NCBI RefSeq assembly: GCF_965342175.1
Contig: NZ_CBDRBL010000005.1
Span: forward strand, 80,010 to 144,009
Reading direction: 5' to 3'
Length of the DNA stretch: 64,000 nt
From: Actinacidiphila sp965342175
Lineage (GTDB): Bacteria; Actinomycetota; Actinomycetes; Streptomycetales; Streptomycetaceae
Below, one piece after another: positions 43,018 to 51,020 of the stretch (its first letter is position 1; each line of letters opens with the position of its first letter). A program made the position numbers and the translations under genes. A model generated the notes under the pieces. The model was given only the letters and a program-made list of their open reading frames with translations. It was not told the origin of the DNA and did no database searches.

Positions 43018-44541
43018 TCAGCGCTCACCGGACGTCCTGGGAGAAGGGGTGGTGGGTGCCGTGCAGGCGGTCGGCGTCGTAGAGAGACGGGAGAGCCACT
43101 CGTGGGCGGCCGGCCGGTCCCCGACCGACAGCAGCAGATGGCCGATGCGGCGCCGCACCTCCAGCGGCAGGTCCGGGTCGGTGGCGCGGTACTGCTCGAA
43201 CGAGGGCAGCAGCGCCCGGTACTCGGCGAGTGCCGCCGCGGCCTCGCCCAGCTGCTCCAGGCACTGCGCGGCCTCGTAGCGGTACTGCAGCGCCTGGCGC
43301 CCCCAAGTCCCCGACTCCGCGGCCAGTTCGTCCGCGAGGCGGCGCAGCTCCGGCAGGGCGCGGCGGTACTGGCCGTCCTCCATCAGCGTGGCCGCGTACT
43401 GCTTGCGCAGCATCCGCACGACGGGTGAGCCTTCGCCGTGCTGCCGGGCGGCGGCCGGCAGCACGCCGCCCAGGATGTCGACCGCCTGGGTGATGCGGCC
43501 GGCGTCGAGCAGCCGCTTCACCTCGTCGACGGCGTCCGCGATGCCGTCGCCCCCGCCCGGTCCGGGTGCGCCGGTCGGGACCGGCGCGGCCGCGGGCGCC
43601 GGTGCGGGCGGCGGCGGGGCGGCCGACCCGTCCGGCCACGGGGCGAGCGGTCGCAGGAACGGGCGGGCGGGGTCCAGCGGCCCGAGGGGGTGCTGGACGG
43701 CGCCGGGCACCGGCAGCAGCGGGGCCAGCCGGCGGAAGGTCTCCTGGGCGTCGGCCGGACGGTGCTGCGGGTCCTTGGCCAGCAACTGCAGCACCAGCGC
43801 CTCCAGCTGCTCCGGTACCTCCGGGCGCACCTGCCGCAGCGGCACGGGCGGCTCGTAAAGGTGCCGGTGGAGCACGCCGAGCGCCGTGGCGCCCGCGAAC
43901 GGGACGGTCCCGCTGACCAGTTCGTGCAGCAGCACCCCGAGCGCGTACAGGTCCGTGCGGGGCCCGACGGCGCCGCTCATCGCCTGCTCCGGCGCCATGT
44001 ACGCGGGCGTCCCGATCGGGGTGCCGGTGTGCGTGAGCCGGGTCGTGTCGGTATCGAGCACGGCAGCGATGCCGAGGTCCAGGACGACCACGGTGCCGTC
44101 CGGGCGCACCATCACATTGCGGGGCTTGAGATCGCGGTGGACGATCGGCACCGCGTGCACCGCCGACAGCACGGAGCACAGCTGCGCCGCGACGGCCACC
44201 GCCCACGGCCAGGGGTAGGGGTCGTTCTCGGCGAGGTGGTCGGCGAGGTCGGCGCCCTCCACGTACTGCATGACGAAGTACAGCTCGTCGCCGTCGCTTC
44301 CGGCGTCGTGGACGGTGACCAGCCCCGGGTGGTCGACCTGTGCGGTGACCCGGCATTCCCGCAGGAAGCGCCGGCGCAGCTCCTCCGCCTCGGCGGCGCC
44401 GCCCACCTTGTCCGGACGCAGCAGCTTCACGGCCACGCGCCGGTCCAGCCGCCGGTCGTACGCGGTCCACACCTGGCCCATGCCGCCTTGGCCGAGGACC
44501 GTGGCCAGCTCGTATCGGCCGGCGACGATCCGTCCGTTCAC
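43018..44541 (-). CDS. Hanks-type Ser/Thr protein kinase with TPR-like tail (3' end frameshifted)
   Basis: This 507-residue kinase has glycine loop LGQGGMGQVW (16-25), catalytic Lys K39 (VAVKLL), HRD at 135-137 with N142, DLG (155-157) in place of DFG, and the APE motif in YMAPEQ. The kinase domain ends near 270, and no membrane helix follows. A Pro/Ala linker leads to helical TPR-like repeats (about 340-485). The last 20 residues read in the wrong frame: the +1 frame gives LYDADRLHGTHHPFSQDVR, as expected for the family, and the decayed copy agrees. One base seems lost near 43081-43090. Its GTG overlaps the stop of the membrane gene. Confidence 0.9.
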   Translation of the reverse strand: MNGRIVAGRYELATVLGQGGMGQVWTAYDRRLDRRVAVKLLRPDKVGGAAEAEELRRRFLRECRVTAQVDHPGLVTVHDAGSDGDELYFVMQYVEGADLADHLAENDPYPWPWAVAVAAQLCSVLSAVHAVPIVHRDLKPRNVMVRPDGTVVVLDLGIAAVLDTDTTRLTHTGTPIGTPAYMAPEQAMSGAVGPRTDLYALGVLLHELVSGTVPFAGATALGVLHRHLYEPPVPLRQVRPEVPEQLEALVLQLLAKDPQHRPADAQETFRRLAPLLPVPGAVQHPLGPLDPARPFLRPLAPWPDGSAAPPPPAPAPAAAPVPTGAPGPGGGDGIADAVDEVKRLLDAGRITQAVDILGGVLPAAARQHGEGSPVVRMLRKQYAATLMEDGQYRRALPELRRLADELAAESGTWGRQALQYRYEAAQCLEQLGEAAAALAEYRALLPSFEQYRATDPDLPLEVRRRIGHLLLSVGDRPAAHEWLSRLSTTPTACTAPTTPSPRTSGER

Positions 44542-45020
44542 CGGCCTCCCTCCTGCTTGCGCAGAAGGTCGCTCAACTCGTCGAGTTCGGCCCGCACCTG
44601 GCTGATGCGCGGCGGGGGCGGGGTCAGCGGTGGTGCCGCGGGCGGAGGCGTGCGGTACGGGTTGTGGTCCGCCGGCGGCTGCGGCAGGCCGGGCCGGTAG
44701 GGCAGGGGAACCGTCGTGGCGTGGGGCGGGTGGGGTGTCGCCGCCCGGTGCCATGCCAGGTCGGCAAGCAGGTAGTACACCCCGGCCACGGGGATCAGGA
44801 CCATCACGGCGAGGACCGCCGCGTCCGTCCAGGGGTTCGACACCGGAAGGACGTTGACCGTGACGAAGGACGCGACGGCGAGGGCGGCACTGAGCGAGAA
44901 CAGCAGCCAGTCCTTGACCCGGCGCCGCCGGACGGCCAGATGAAGCAGCGGGAGGCTGGACAGGTACCCGCAGCTGATCACGGTGAGCGTCAGGAAGACG
45001 GTACGGAGCGTGGTCGCCAT
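44538..45020 (-). CDS. Small membrane protein coupled to the kinase
   Basis: This 160-residue protein has three hydrophobic helices (about 6-28, 38-59 and 66-88), then a Pro-rich cytoplasmic stretch and a C-terminal helix rich in Glu, Leu and Arg (RISQVRAELDELSDLLRKQ) that could form a coiled coil. Its stop overlaps the kinase GTG (GTGA), so both are made together. It may anchor or inform the kinase, which itself lacks a membrane helix. No named family was recognised. Confidence 0.75.
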   Translation of the reverse strand: MATTLRTVFLTLTVISCGYLSSLPLLHLAVRRRRVKDWLLFSLSAALAVASFVTVNVLPVSNPWTDAAVLAVMVLIPVAGVYYLLADLAWHRAATPHPPHATTVPLPYRPGLPQPPADHNPYRTPPPAAPPLTPPPPRISQVRAELDELSDLLRKQEGGR

Positions 45021-45169
45021 GGCCCTGGACCGGGCAGGCGGGTACGGCGGTACCGGGCCGGGGCCGTTCAACACTGCTCTCGGACTCCCTGGACATCGGC
45101 GTGAGGCGGCTGCGGGTGGTATCGCGAGAATATCCGCCGCCGCAGTGGGGTCGGCACCCGATCCCGCAA

Positions 45170-47185
45170 CTATTCGGGACGCACCGTGCCGTCGGTCAGC
45201 CCGTCGTAGAGCCCCTGCACCAGCTGCTCGCCCAGCTGCCCCGCCAGGCGCAGGGCCTCCTCGAAGGCGGCCAGGGCGCGGAAGCGCTCCCCGTACCGCC
45301 ACTGCTCGGACAGCGGCAGCCGCGGCACCTGGAGCCGGCGGACGTCCAGCCGGGTCGCGGTGGAGGCGTAGCTGCTGGCTCGGCGGTTGTTGGCGGTGCC
45401 GCGCAGGAAACCGGCGAGGAACCAGGGGTCCAGGGCCGCCGGGTCGGGACGCAGCAGGTGCAGGTTGCGGCCGAGGGCGGCGCCGGCGGTGGCGGCGTCG
45501 ACGACGCGGGCGGCCGATCCCCGGCCGAGCACCGGGACGACCACGTCCCCCTCCTGCGTCAGGACCGGCTCGTCCTCGGCCGGCCCCTCGGGCAGGGTGC
45601 CGCTGGGGGCGCCGCCGCCGAGGACGTCGTGCTCGGTGAGCACCGCGGGACCGCCCGCGGGCGCGCTCCCGCTGCCGCCCGCGCGCAGCACCAGCGCCCC
45701 GGCGCGCGCCAGCTCGCCGACCGTGGTGAGCGGCCAGCGGGCGCCCCCGGCGGCACCGGCGGGGGCGGGGGCGAGCTCGGCGGTGCTGCGCAGTGCGGCG
45801 TCCAGCCGTTCGCGCACCCCGGCGAGTTCGGCCGCCCCGCCCCCCGCGGCGGGCGGCGGCAGATGCCGGGCGGGGGTGACGTCCACGGTGTCGTCGAGCA
45901 GGTCGATGACCTTCACGGCGCGGCTCACGCCGGGCCGCTCCTGCGTGGTGCCGTGCCGGTCGAAGGACTTCCAGGCATCCAGCACGCCCGCGCGCACCGC
46001 CTGCCAGGCCACCTTCTCGGCCCCGGGGGAGGTGTCCTGCGACCCGGCGGTGTCGACCAGCAGCAGATGGGGGGAGGCCGGTGTGCCGGCGCCCGGCCTG
46101 CGCAGCACCCACAAGTGCAGGGGGATGCCGTACGGGGGCGCGGCGCCGGCCGGCAGCGCGACCACCGCGCGCAGGGCCCCGCGCCGCAGCAGGTCGGCCC
46201 GGATCCGGCGGCCGGAGCGGCGTGAGGCGGCGGCGGGCGGCATCAGCAGCACGACCGTCCCGCCCTCCCGGACCCGGGCCAGGCAGTGCTGCACCCAGGC
46301 CAGTTCGGACTCGGTGCGGGCCGGGAAGCCGTACTCCCAGCGGGGGTCGTAGGCGAGGTCCTCATGGCCCCAGTTGCGCTCGTTGAACGGCGGGTGGCAC
46401 AGCACCGCGTCGGCGGCGACCCCGGGGAAGGCGTCGGCGCGCAGGCTGTCGCCGTCGGCCACCCGCACCACCGCGGCCGGTTCGGAGTGCAGCGCCAGCC
46501 GCAGCGCCGCGAGCGCGGCCAGATCCGGGTCGGCCTCCTGGCCGTACACCTCGTGCGGGTCACCGGCGGCACGCAGCAGGGCGCCGGTGCCGCAGGCGGG
46601 GTCCAGCACGGTACGGGCGGGTCCGGCCAGTTGGGCCATCAGGTCGGCGAGGGCGGGCGGAGTCAGTGCGTACTGCCGGGGGTTGGCGTCCAGATAGCGT
46701 CCGAGCAGGAACTCGTAGGCCTGCCGCGGGCCGGTCTCGGCGGCGAGTTCGGCCACCGCGCGCAGCAGCGGGGCGTCGACGGGGGAGCCGGGCGTGAACC
46801 GTCCCCCGAAGTGCCGCTTGAGGACCTCGCGGACGGCGTCCGCCTGCCGCGTGCCGTCCGGGTCGTCCACCGCTGTCCCGTCGGCGCGGCGTTCACGGGC
46901 CAGCAGGCAGACGGCGCCGGCCTGCCGGAGCGCGGTCGCGGTGCCGGCGGGGTGGGACTCGGCGCGCTGCCACACCCGCTCACGCAGGGGGACCTCGGCG
47001 AGTTTGCCCTGGGCGCGGAGCCAGCTCTCGACCTCGGACAGCGCGAAGGCGGGGCTGGTGTCGGTGCCTCCGACCGGCTTGGGGAAGTCGGCGTGCCTGC
47101 GGCGCCAGTTGCTGACGGCCGCCCGCCCGACCCCGGCCAGCCGCGCGATCCCGGCAGCGGTCACCTCGTTCGCGTTCTCCGGCAC
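45170..47185 (-). CDS. Orphan N6-adenine DNA methylase-like protein with fused specificity-like domain
   Basis: This 671-residue protein resembles the type I HsdM methylase. The GTG at 47185 has GGGAG about 8 bases upstream. Residues 1-58 form a DNA-binding helix-turn-helix (TAAGIARLAGVGRAAVSNWRR). The Rossmann core has motif I DPACGTG (195-201) and motif IV reads H264-P-P-F267 (VLCHPPFN) instead of the usual N/D-P-P-Y/F. The C-terminus (about 480-671) looks like one half of an HsdS target-recognition subunit. No HsdR gene is present. Function could be regulatory methylation or a domesticated, inactive enzyme. Confidence 0.85.
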   Translation of the reverse strand: MPENANEVTAAGIARLAGVGRAAVSNWRRRHADFPKPVGGTDTSPAFALSEVESWLRAQGKLAEVPLRERVWQRAESHPAGTATALRQAGAVCLLARERRADGTAVDDPDGTRQADAVREVLKRHFGGRFTPGSPVDAPLLRAVAELAAETGPRQAYEFLLGRYLDANPRQYALTPPALADLMAQLAGPARTVLDPACGTGALLRAAGDPHEVYGQEADPDLAALAALRLALHSEPAAVVRVADGDSLRADAFPGVAADAVLCHPPFNERNWGHEDLAYDPRWEYGFPARTESELAWVQHCLARVREGGTVVLLMPPAAASRRSGRRIRADLLRRGALRAVVALPAGAAPPYGIPLHLWVLRRPGAGTPASPHLLLVDTAGSQDTSPGAEKVAWQAVRAGVLDAWKSFDRHGTTQERPGVSRAVKVIDLLDDTVDVTPARHLPPPAAGGGAAELAGVRERLDAALRSTAELAPAPAGAAGGARWPLTTVGELARAGALVLRAGGSGSAPAGGPAVLTEHDVLGGGAPSGTLPEGPAEDEPVLTQEGDVVVPVLGRGSAARVVDAATAGAALGRNLHLLRPDPAALDPWFLAGFLRGTANNRRASSYASTATRLDVRRLQVPRLPLSEQWRYGERFRALAAFEEALRLAGQLGEQLVQGLYDGLTDGTVRPE

Positions 47186-47399
47186 CTGGCTGGCTCCCTT
47201 TCCGCGCGGGGTTCTGCTGCCTGAGCATACCGGTGAACATGCCCATCGCGCCTTGGCGTCGTGAATCGAAGGCATGTGAGTTTTCGTGTTGACTCGGTTC
47301 ACAGCGCATGCTCTCATTGACGCAACGGTTCACTGTGCCTGGGCTTCCGCCGGCGGCAACCGTCATCCACACCGCTTTCCACCAAGGGGGACGACCCTG

Positions 47400-48185
47400 A
47401 TGACCACCACGCGCGGCACGCTCACGGCCCTCGGCTGCGTCACCGCCGCCCTCACCCTGGCCGCCTGCGGCCCCGGCGGCGGCACGGCGAAGCCCGCCGC
47501 CACCGGCCCCGCCGGGCAGGCGTCGGCCACTGCCAAGCCCCAGACGTCGGCCGCCCTGGAGGACCAGACGTCGGCCGCCATCGGGAAGAAGGCGGTGGCC
47601 GCCATGAAGTCCGCCCCGGCGATGACCGTCGCCCTCGACGGTGTCTCCGACGGTGAGCCGATGAAGTACCGCATGACGATGAGCAGGACCGGCGACTGCA
47701 AGGGCGAGATCACCGCCGAGGGCGGCACGATCCGGCTCGTCAAGGCGGGTCCCTCGCTCTACATGAAGGGCGACGACGCCTTCTGGAAGGCGCAGGGGGC
47801 CGACGGAGCCGTCCTGAGGGATCTCATCGGCGACAGGTGGATGAAGACCAAGGCGGACACGCCGGACAACAAGGACCTCGTGGAGTCATGCGACCTCGAC
47901 GCGTTCCTCGCCGAACTGGAGAAGGACGCGGACGCCGACCTGAGCGGGCGGAAGGGCGAGCCGACCACCGTGGACGGTACGCCCGTCGTGCCGATCACCA
48001 GCAAGGACGGCGCCGAGACCACCACCGCCTACGTGGCGACCAAGGGCAAGGCGTATGTGCTGAAGGTGGTCGTCAAGGGCGGAAAGGAGCCCGGCACCAT
48101 GCGCTTCTCCGGCTTCGAAGGACCGGCCGAGATCGCCGCTCCGTCGGCCAAGGAGGCCGTCGACATCGACAAGCTCGCCGGCTGA
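47400..48185 (+). CDS. Secreted lipoprotein (LppX/LprG-like fold suspected)
   Basis: This 261-residue protein has a lipoprotein signal (about 1-25) with lipobox LAAC. A Thr/Ala-rich linker leads to a beta-rich domain that begins with a helix (AAIGKKAVAAMKSAPAMTVALDG) and repeats of short strands (YRMTMSRTGDCKGEI, TIRLVKAGPSLYMKG, DAFWKA). This layout is similar to the mycobacterial LppX/LprG lipid carriers and many Streptomyces relatives. Two Cys in the domain may pair. It is probably attached to the outer face of the membrane. The carried molecule, if any, is unknown. Confidence 0.85.
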   Translation: MTTTRGTLTALGCVTAALTLAACGPGGGTAKPAATGPAGQASATAKPQTSAALEDQTSAAIGKKAVAAMKSAPAMTVALDGVSDGEPMKYRMTMSRTGDCKGEITAEGGTIRLVKAGPSLYMKGDDAFWKAQGADGAVLRDLIGDRWMKTKADTPDNKDLVESCDLDAFLAELEKDADADLSGRKGEPTTVDGTPVVPITSKDGAETTTAYVATKGKAYVLKVVVKGGKEPGTMRFSGFEGPAEIAAPSAKEAVDIDKLAG

Positions 48186-48295
48186 GGCCACCGGCCTCCT
48201 TCCCCGGGGCCATGGCGCACGCCCTGTCGAAGCGCCGTCCACGCGAGGGCGGTTCGGCGCCGTCGGGCCCTCTGCCCGGCGCGATCCCCACGCCC

Positions 48296-48301
48296 TAGAG
48301 T
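48296..48301 (+). promoter_or_regulatory. -10 box before the small 98-codon gene (leaderless type)
   Basis: TAGAGT lies 6 bases upstream of the GTG at 48308, the leaderless spacing seen elsewhere in this window. Confidence 0.45.
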
Positions 48302-48307
48302 TCCACC

Positions 48308-48604
48308 GTGCGTACACACAGGGCAGGAACGGCAGCGGAGGCCCTCTCCATGCTGCTCGGCACAGGTCAGGCCGGCTGCACCGGCGAGGGTTCCGACGGC
48401 GGCGCGGGCACCGGAGTCGGGGGCGGCGAGGCGTCCACGAGCGGCCCGCTCACGGCGGTGACGGGTCGCGGCCCGGGCGAGTTCGGCGCGGCCCGGGTGG
48501 ACACCGGCCGGGGCGGCCGCGCGACCCGCGCCGTCTCTGCTCTGCGCCGGGCGATCGAGGCGTGCGCGAGGATCACCGGGGGAGTGGCGACCTGTGCGCG
48601 CTGA
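48308..48604 (+). CDS. Small hypothetical protein upstream of the HNH lipoprotein gene
   Basis: This open frame of 98 codons starts with GTG 6 bases after a TAGAGT box. The product is Gly/Ala/Thr-rich with an Arg/Ala helix at the end (RRAIEACARITGG); no family was recognised. Its stop lies 11 bases inside the next gene, so it could be a leader gene translated before the HNH protein. It may also be a chance frame in GC-rich DNA; promoter spacing is the main support. Confidence 0.35.
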   Translation: MRTHRAGTAAEALSMLLGTGQAGCTGEGSDGGAGTGVGGGEASTSGPLTAVTGRGPGEFGAARVDTGRGGRATRAVSALRRAIEACARITGGVATCAR

Positions 48605-49382
48605 CCGGAACATGCGTCACCAAGGGTCGGGAACACGCTTGTTGCGCGCGGCGGCGGTGTCGGCGGCCGCCGTGCTCCTCGTCGCGGGATGCGAGGGACT
48701 CGGCGACGACGGCTCCTTCGCGGGATCCGGTCCTGGCGCGCCGGACGGCCGGGCGGTCAGCCCGCTCGAGAACCCGGACGGCACGAAGCCGGGGCTCGCG
48801 CCCGTGACGACGGAAGCGGACAAGGCCGCGGCCCGCAGGCTCATCGACGCGCTGCCCACGAAGGGGCGCGGGCCCAGGACGGGCTACGACCGCGACGAGT
48901 TCGGCTACGCGTGGAAGGACACGGCCGACGGGGTGCCGCTGGCGCGGAACGGGTGCGACACCCGGAACGACTTGCTCAAACTTCACGGACAGGACGTCGA
49001 GTTCCGTAAGGGTTCCGACTGCGTGGTCGTGTCGATGGACCTGTACGACCCGTACACCGGGACGACCATCGAGTGGCGCAAGCAGAAGGCCGCCGAGGTG
49101 CAGATAGACCACGTGGTGCCGTTGTCGTACAGCTGGCAGATGGGCTCGTCGCGCTGGCCGGAGAGCAAACGCGAGCAACTCGCCAACGACGTGCTCAATC
49201 TGATCCCGGTTCAGGGGCGGGCCAACTCGGCCAAGGGCGACTCCGGGCCGGCGTCCTGGCTGCCGCCTGACAAACGGATCAGGTGCGCCTACGCGGTGCG
49301 GTTCGCCCAGGTCGCCACCAAGTACGAGCTGCCGGTCACCGAGCCGGACAAGGAGGCGATGTCGCGCCAGTGCGGCGGCTGA
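48594..49382 (+). CDS. Secreted HNH nuclease lipoprotein
   Basis: This 262-residue protein has a lipoprotein signal with LVAGC (C33) and a nuclease core of the GmrSD-C/HNH type. The catalytic segment is VQIDHVVPLS (D172-H173), followed by N202 (DVLNLIPV) and NSAKGD (211-216), and WLPP. A Cys pair (C121 and C143) may be disulfide-linked. Such extracellular nucleases degrade environmental DNA for nutrients or during differentiation. The GTG at 48594 with GGAG about 10 bases upstream was chosen; ATG 48612 is possible. The frame is intact, with normal length. Confidence 0.88.
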   Translation: MRADRNMRHQGSGTRLLRAAAVSAAAVLLVAGCEGLGDDGSFAGSGPGAPDGRAVSPLENPDGTKPGLAPVTTEADKAAARRLIDALPTKGRGPRTGYDRDEFGYAWKDTADGVPLARNGCDTRNDLLKLHGQDVEFRKGSDCVVVSMDLYDPYTGTTIEWRKQKAAEVQIDHVVPLSYSWQMGSSRWPESKREQLANDVLNLIPVQGRANSAKGDSGPASWLPPDKRIRCAYAVRFAQVATKYELPVTEPDKEAMSRQCGG

Positions 49383-49396
49383 CGCGCACCGGAGGG

Positions 49397-50023
49397 TCAG
49401 CCAGGGCTGACGGCAGCCCCGGCGCCCGAAGAGGGCCACTCAAGAACGGTGAGCTCGGGCCATTGCTCGCGCCAACGTGCCGTCTTGGCCTCGTAGACCG
49501 ATCTCGGCGCGAGCACCGGGTTCGGCCGGACGACGAGGTTGAACACGTCCGACAGCCCATGGGGCGCATAGACGCGCCACGTGCCGTCCGCCTTCGTACG
49601 CACCCCCAGGCAGCAGGTCGTCGCGGGGAAGCTGTCGATCGCCGCCTCGGTGGACTCGTACGGCGGACACGCCACGGCGAACTTCTCCTCGTACCAGAGG
49701 TGGACCCGCGCCTCGTTCCGGATCTCGACCTCCGCGGGCAGGCCGGAGAAGACGTCCCGCGCGGCCTCGATCACCGCGTTCTCCGCCTCCCAGGACCGGT
49801 CGCCGGCGTCGAAGTAGAAGACGTCGTAGTCCTTGATGCCGTTGGTCGGCGGCCTGCCCGTAGCCACGTTCCACACGGTCTGGAACAGGCACCCGGCGGT
49901 GACGTACCAGCCGGGCAGATCCAGCGTCGCGGTGCGCGCCAGCACCTGCGTCAGTACCTCGTTGCGGCACAGCGCCGCGCGCAGGGACTCGAGTTGCTGG
50001 TCGAGAGGGAGTCGGCCGATCAC
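49397..50023 (-). CDS. Nucleotidyltransferase-fold protein (NTP_transf_6-like)
   Basis: This 208-residue protein matches the DUF925/NTP_transf_6 nucleotidyltransferase family: GWYVTAGCLFQTVWN, then GIKDYDVFYFD with the acidic pair D65 and D67 that would bind metal, and VHLWYEEKFA with TEAAIDSFPATTCCLGVR. Members look like minimal nucleotidyltransferases of unknown substrate, found widely in bacteria. The DxD geometry is intact, so activity is plausible. It converges on the HNH gene with 14 bases between the ends. Confidence 0.88.
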   Translation of the reverse strand: MIGRLPLDQQLESLRAALCRNEVLTQVLARTATLDLPGWYVTAGCLFQTVWNVATGRPPTNGIKDYDVFYFDAGDRSWEAENAVIEAARDVFSGLPAEVEIRNEARVHLWYEEKFAVACPPYESTEAAIDSFPATTCCLGVRTKADGTWRVYAPHGLSDVFNLVVRPNPVLAPRSVYEAKTARWREQWPELTVLEWPSSGAGAAVSPG

Positions 50024-50226
50024 GGAGCCTGCCTACCACAGCGTGGCCGGCGGCGGGCCCCGTACCGTCGGCGACGGTGTCGCCTGCGACACCTGAGGTG
50101 CCGCGGATCGTTTGGGCAGTGTGTTGTGCAGAGTGCTGGATATCCCGGCGCCCTGCTCAATATCCTCGATCACTGCATCACTGCCAGGTCGTGCACCGTC
50201 GCTCGATCCCTTGCCGGGAGGCAAAA

Positions 50227-50868
50227 ATGCTCCGCCGCAGGACTGCTCTCTCCGTCGCCGCCGTCGCAGCCGTACTGCTCACAGCGCCCCTGCTGACCTC
50301 CTGCGGCACACCGCACGCGGGTGCCGCGGCCGTCGTGGGCGGCGAGCAGATCACCGTGGAGTCGGTCCAGGCGAAGGTCGCCGCCGTGCGCGCCGCGCAG
50401 GAGAAGACCCCGCAGGCCGCCCAGCTCATCGAGGCCAGCAGCGATCTGCAGCGCAACGTCGTGCACCGCCTGGTGCAGAACGAGGTGATCGAGCGGGCGG
50501 CCGGGGACATCGGCGTCTCCGCCACCCGGCGCGAGATCCAGACCGCCCGGGCGGCCAGCGAGCGGCAGGCCGGCGGCAAGGCCGCCCTGGAGGCCCAGCT
50601 GCTGCAGACCTACGCGATGGCGCCGGCCGACATCGACGACAGCATCCGCACCGACCTGCTGATGCAGAAGGTGGCCGCCCACTACGGCGCCGACCTGCAG
50701 ACCCCCGAGGGCCAGACGGAGCTGATCAAGGTGCTGCGGGACGCGTCGAAGAAGCTGGGGATCGACGTCAACCCGCGCTACGGCACGTGGAATTCGGACA
50801 AGCTCGACCTCGACGTCACCAAGGAGCCGTGGCTGCGTGAGGTCAGCCGGCCGAGCGCCCAGGCCTGA
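50227..50868 (+). CDS. SurA-N-like lipoprotein (chaperone-type)
   Basis: This 213-residue exported lipoprotein has a signal with the lipobox LTSC (C26). The rest matches the N-terminal SurA/trigger-factor-like helical domain: AAVVGGEQITVESVQAKVAAVR, NVVHRLVQNEVIERAAGDIGV and a helical end. It lacks a PPIase (parvulin) domain. Such proteins help fold secreted proteins on the outer face of the membrane. Its C-terminus carries RYGTWNSDKLDL, as in Streptomyces relatives located upstream of mazG. mazG follows on the same strand after 152 bases. Confidence 0.88.
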   Translation: MLRRRTALSVAAVAAVLLTAPLLTSCGTPHAGAAAVVGGEQITVESVQAKVAAVRAAQEKTPQAAQLIEASSDLQRNVVHRLVQNEVIERAAGDIGVSATRREIQTARAASERQAGGKAALEAQLLQTYAMAPADIDDSIRTDLLMQKVAAHYGADLQTPEGQTELIKVLRDASKKLGIDVNPRYGTWNSDKLDLDVTKEPWLREVSRPSAQA

Positions 50869-51008
50869 GCCCCCGAGCCGCCGCAGCAGCGGCGGCGAAC
50901 GCCTCCGGGGCAGGGTCCGTGCGCGGTTCCCTGCCCCTCCCGCTGCACCGGGACGGCGCCGAGACGCATCGGCACCCGCCCCGGCCCCGGTGCCGTCGCG
51001 CGGCGAGG

Positions 51009-51014
51009 TAGTTT
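51009..51014 (+). promoter_or_regulatory. -10 box of mazG (leaderless type)
   Basis: TAGTTT ends 6 bases before the GTG at 51021; no ribosome site intervenes. Confidence 0.45.
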
Positions 51015-51020
51015 CGACGG

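Noticed and set aside
45387..46352. Plus-strand frames opposite the N6-methylase gene
   Set aside because: Low-complexity shadows; the minus strand has methylase motif I and a ribosome site.
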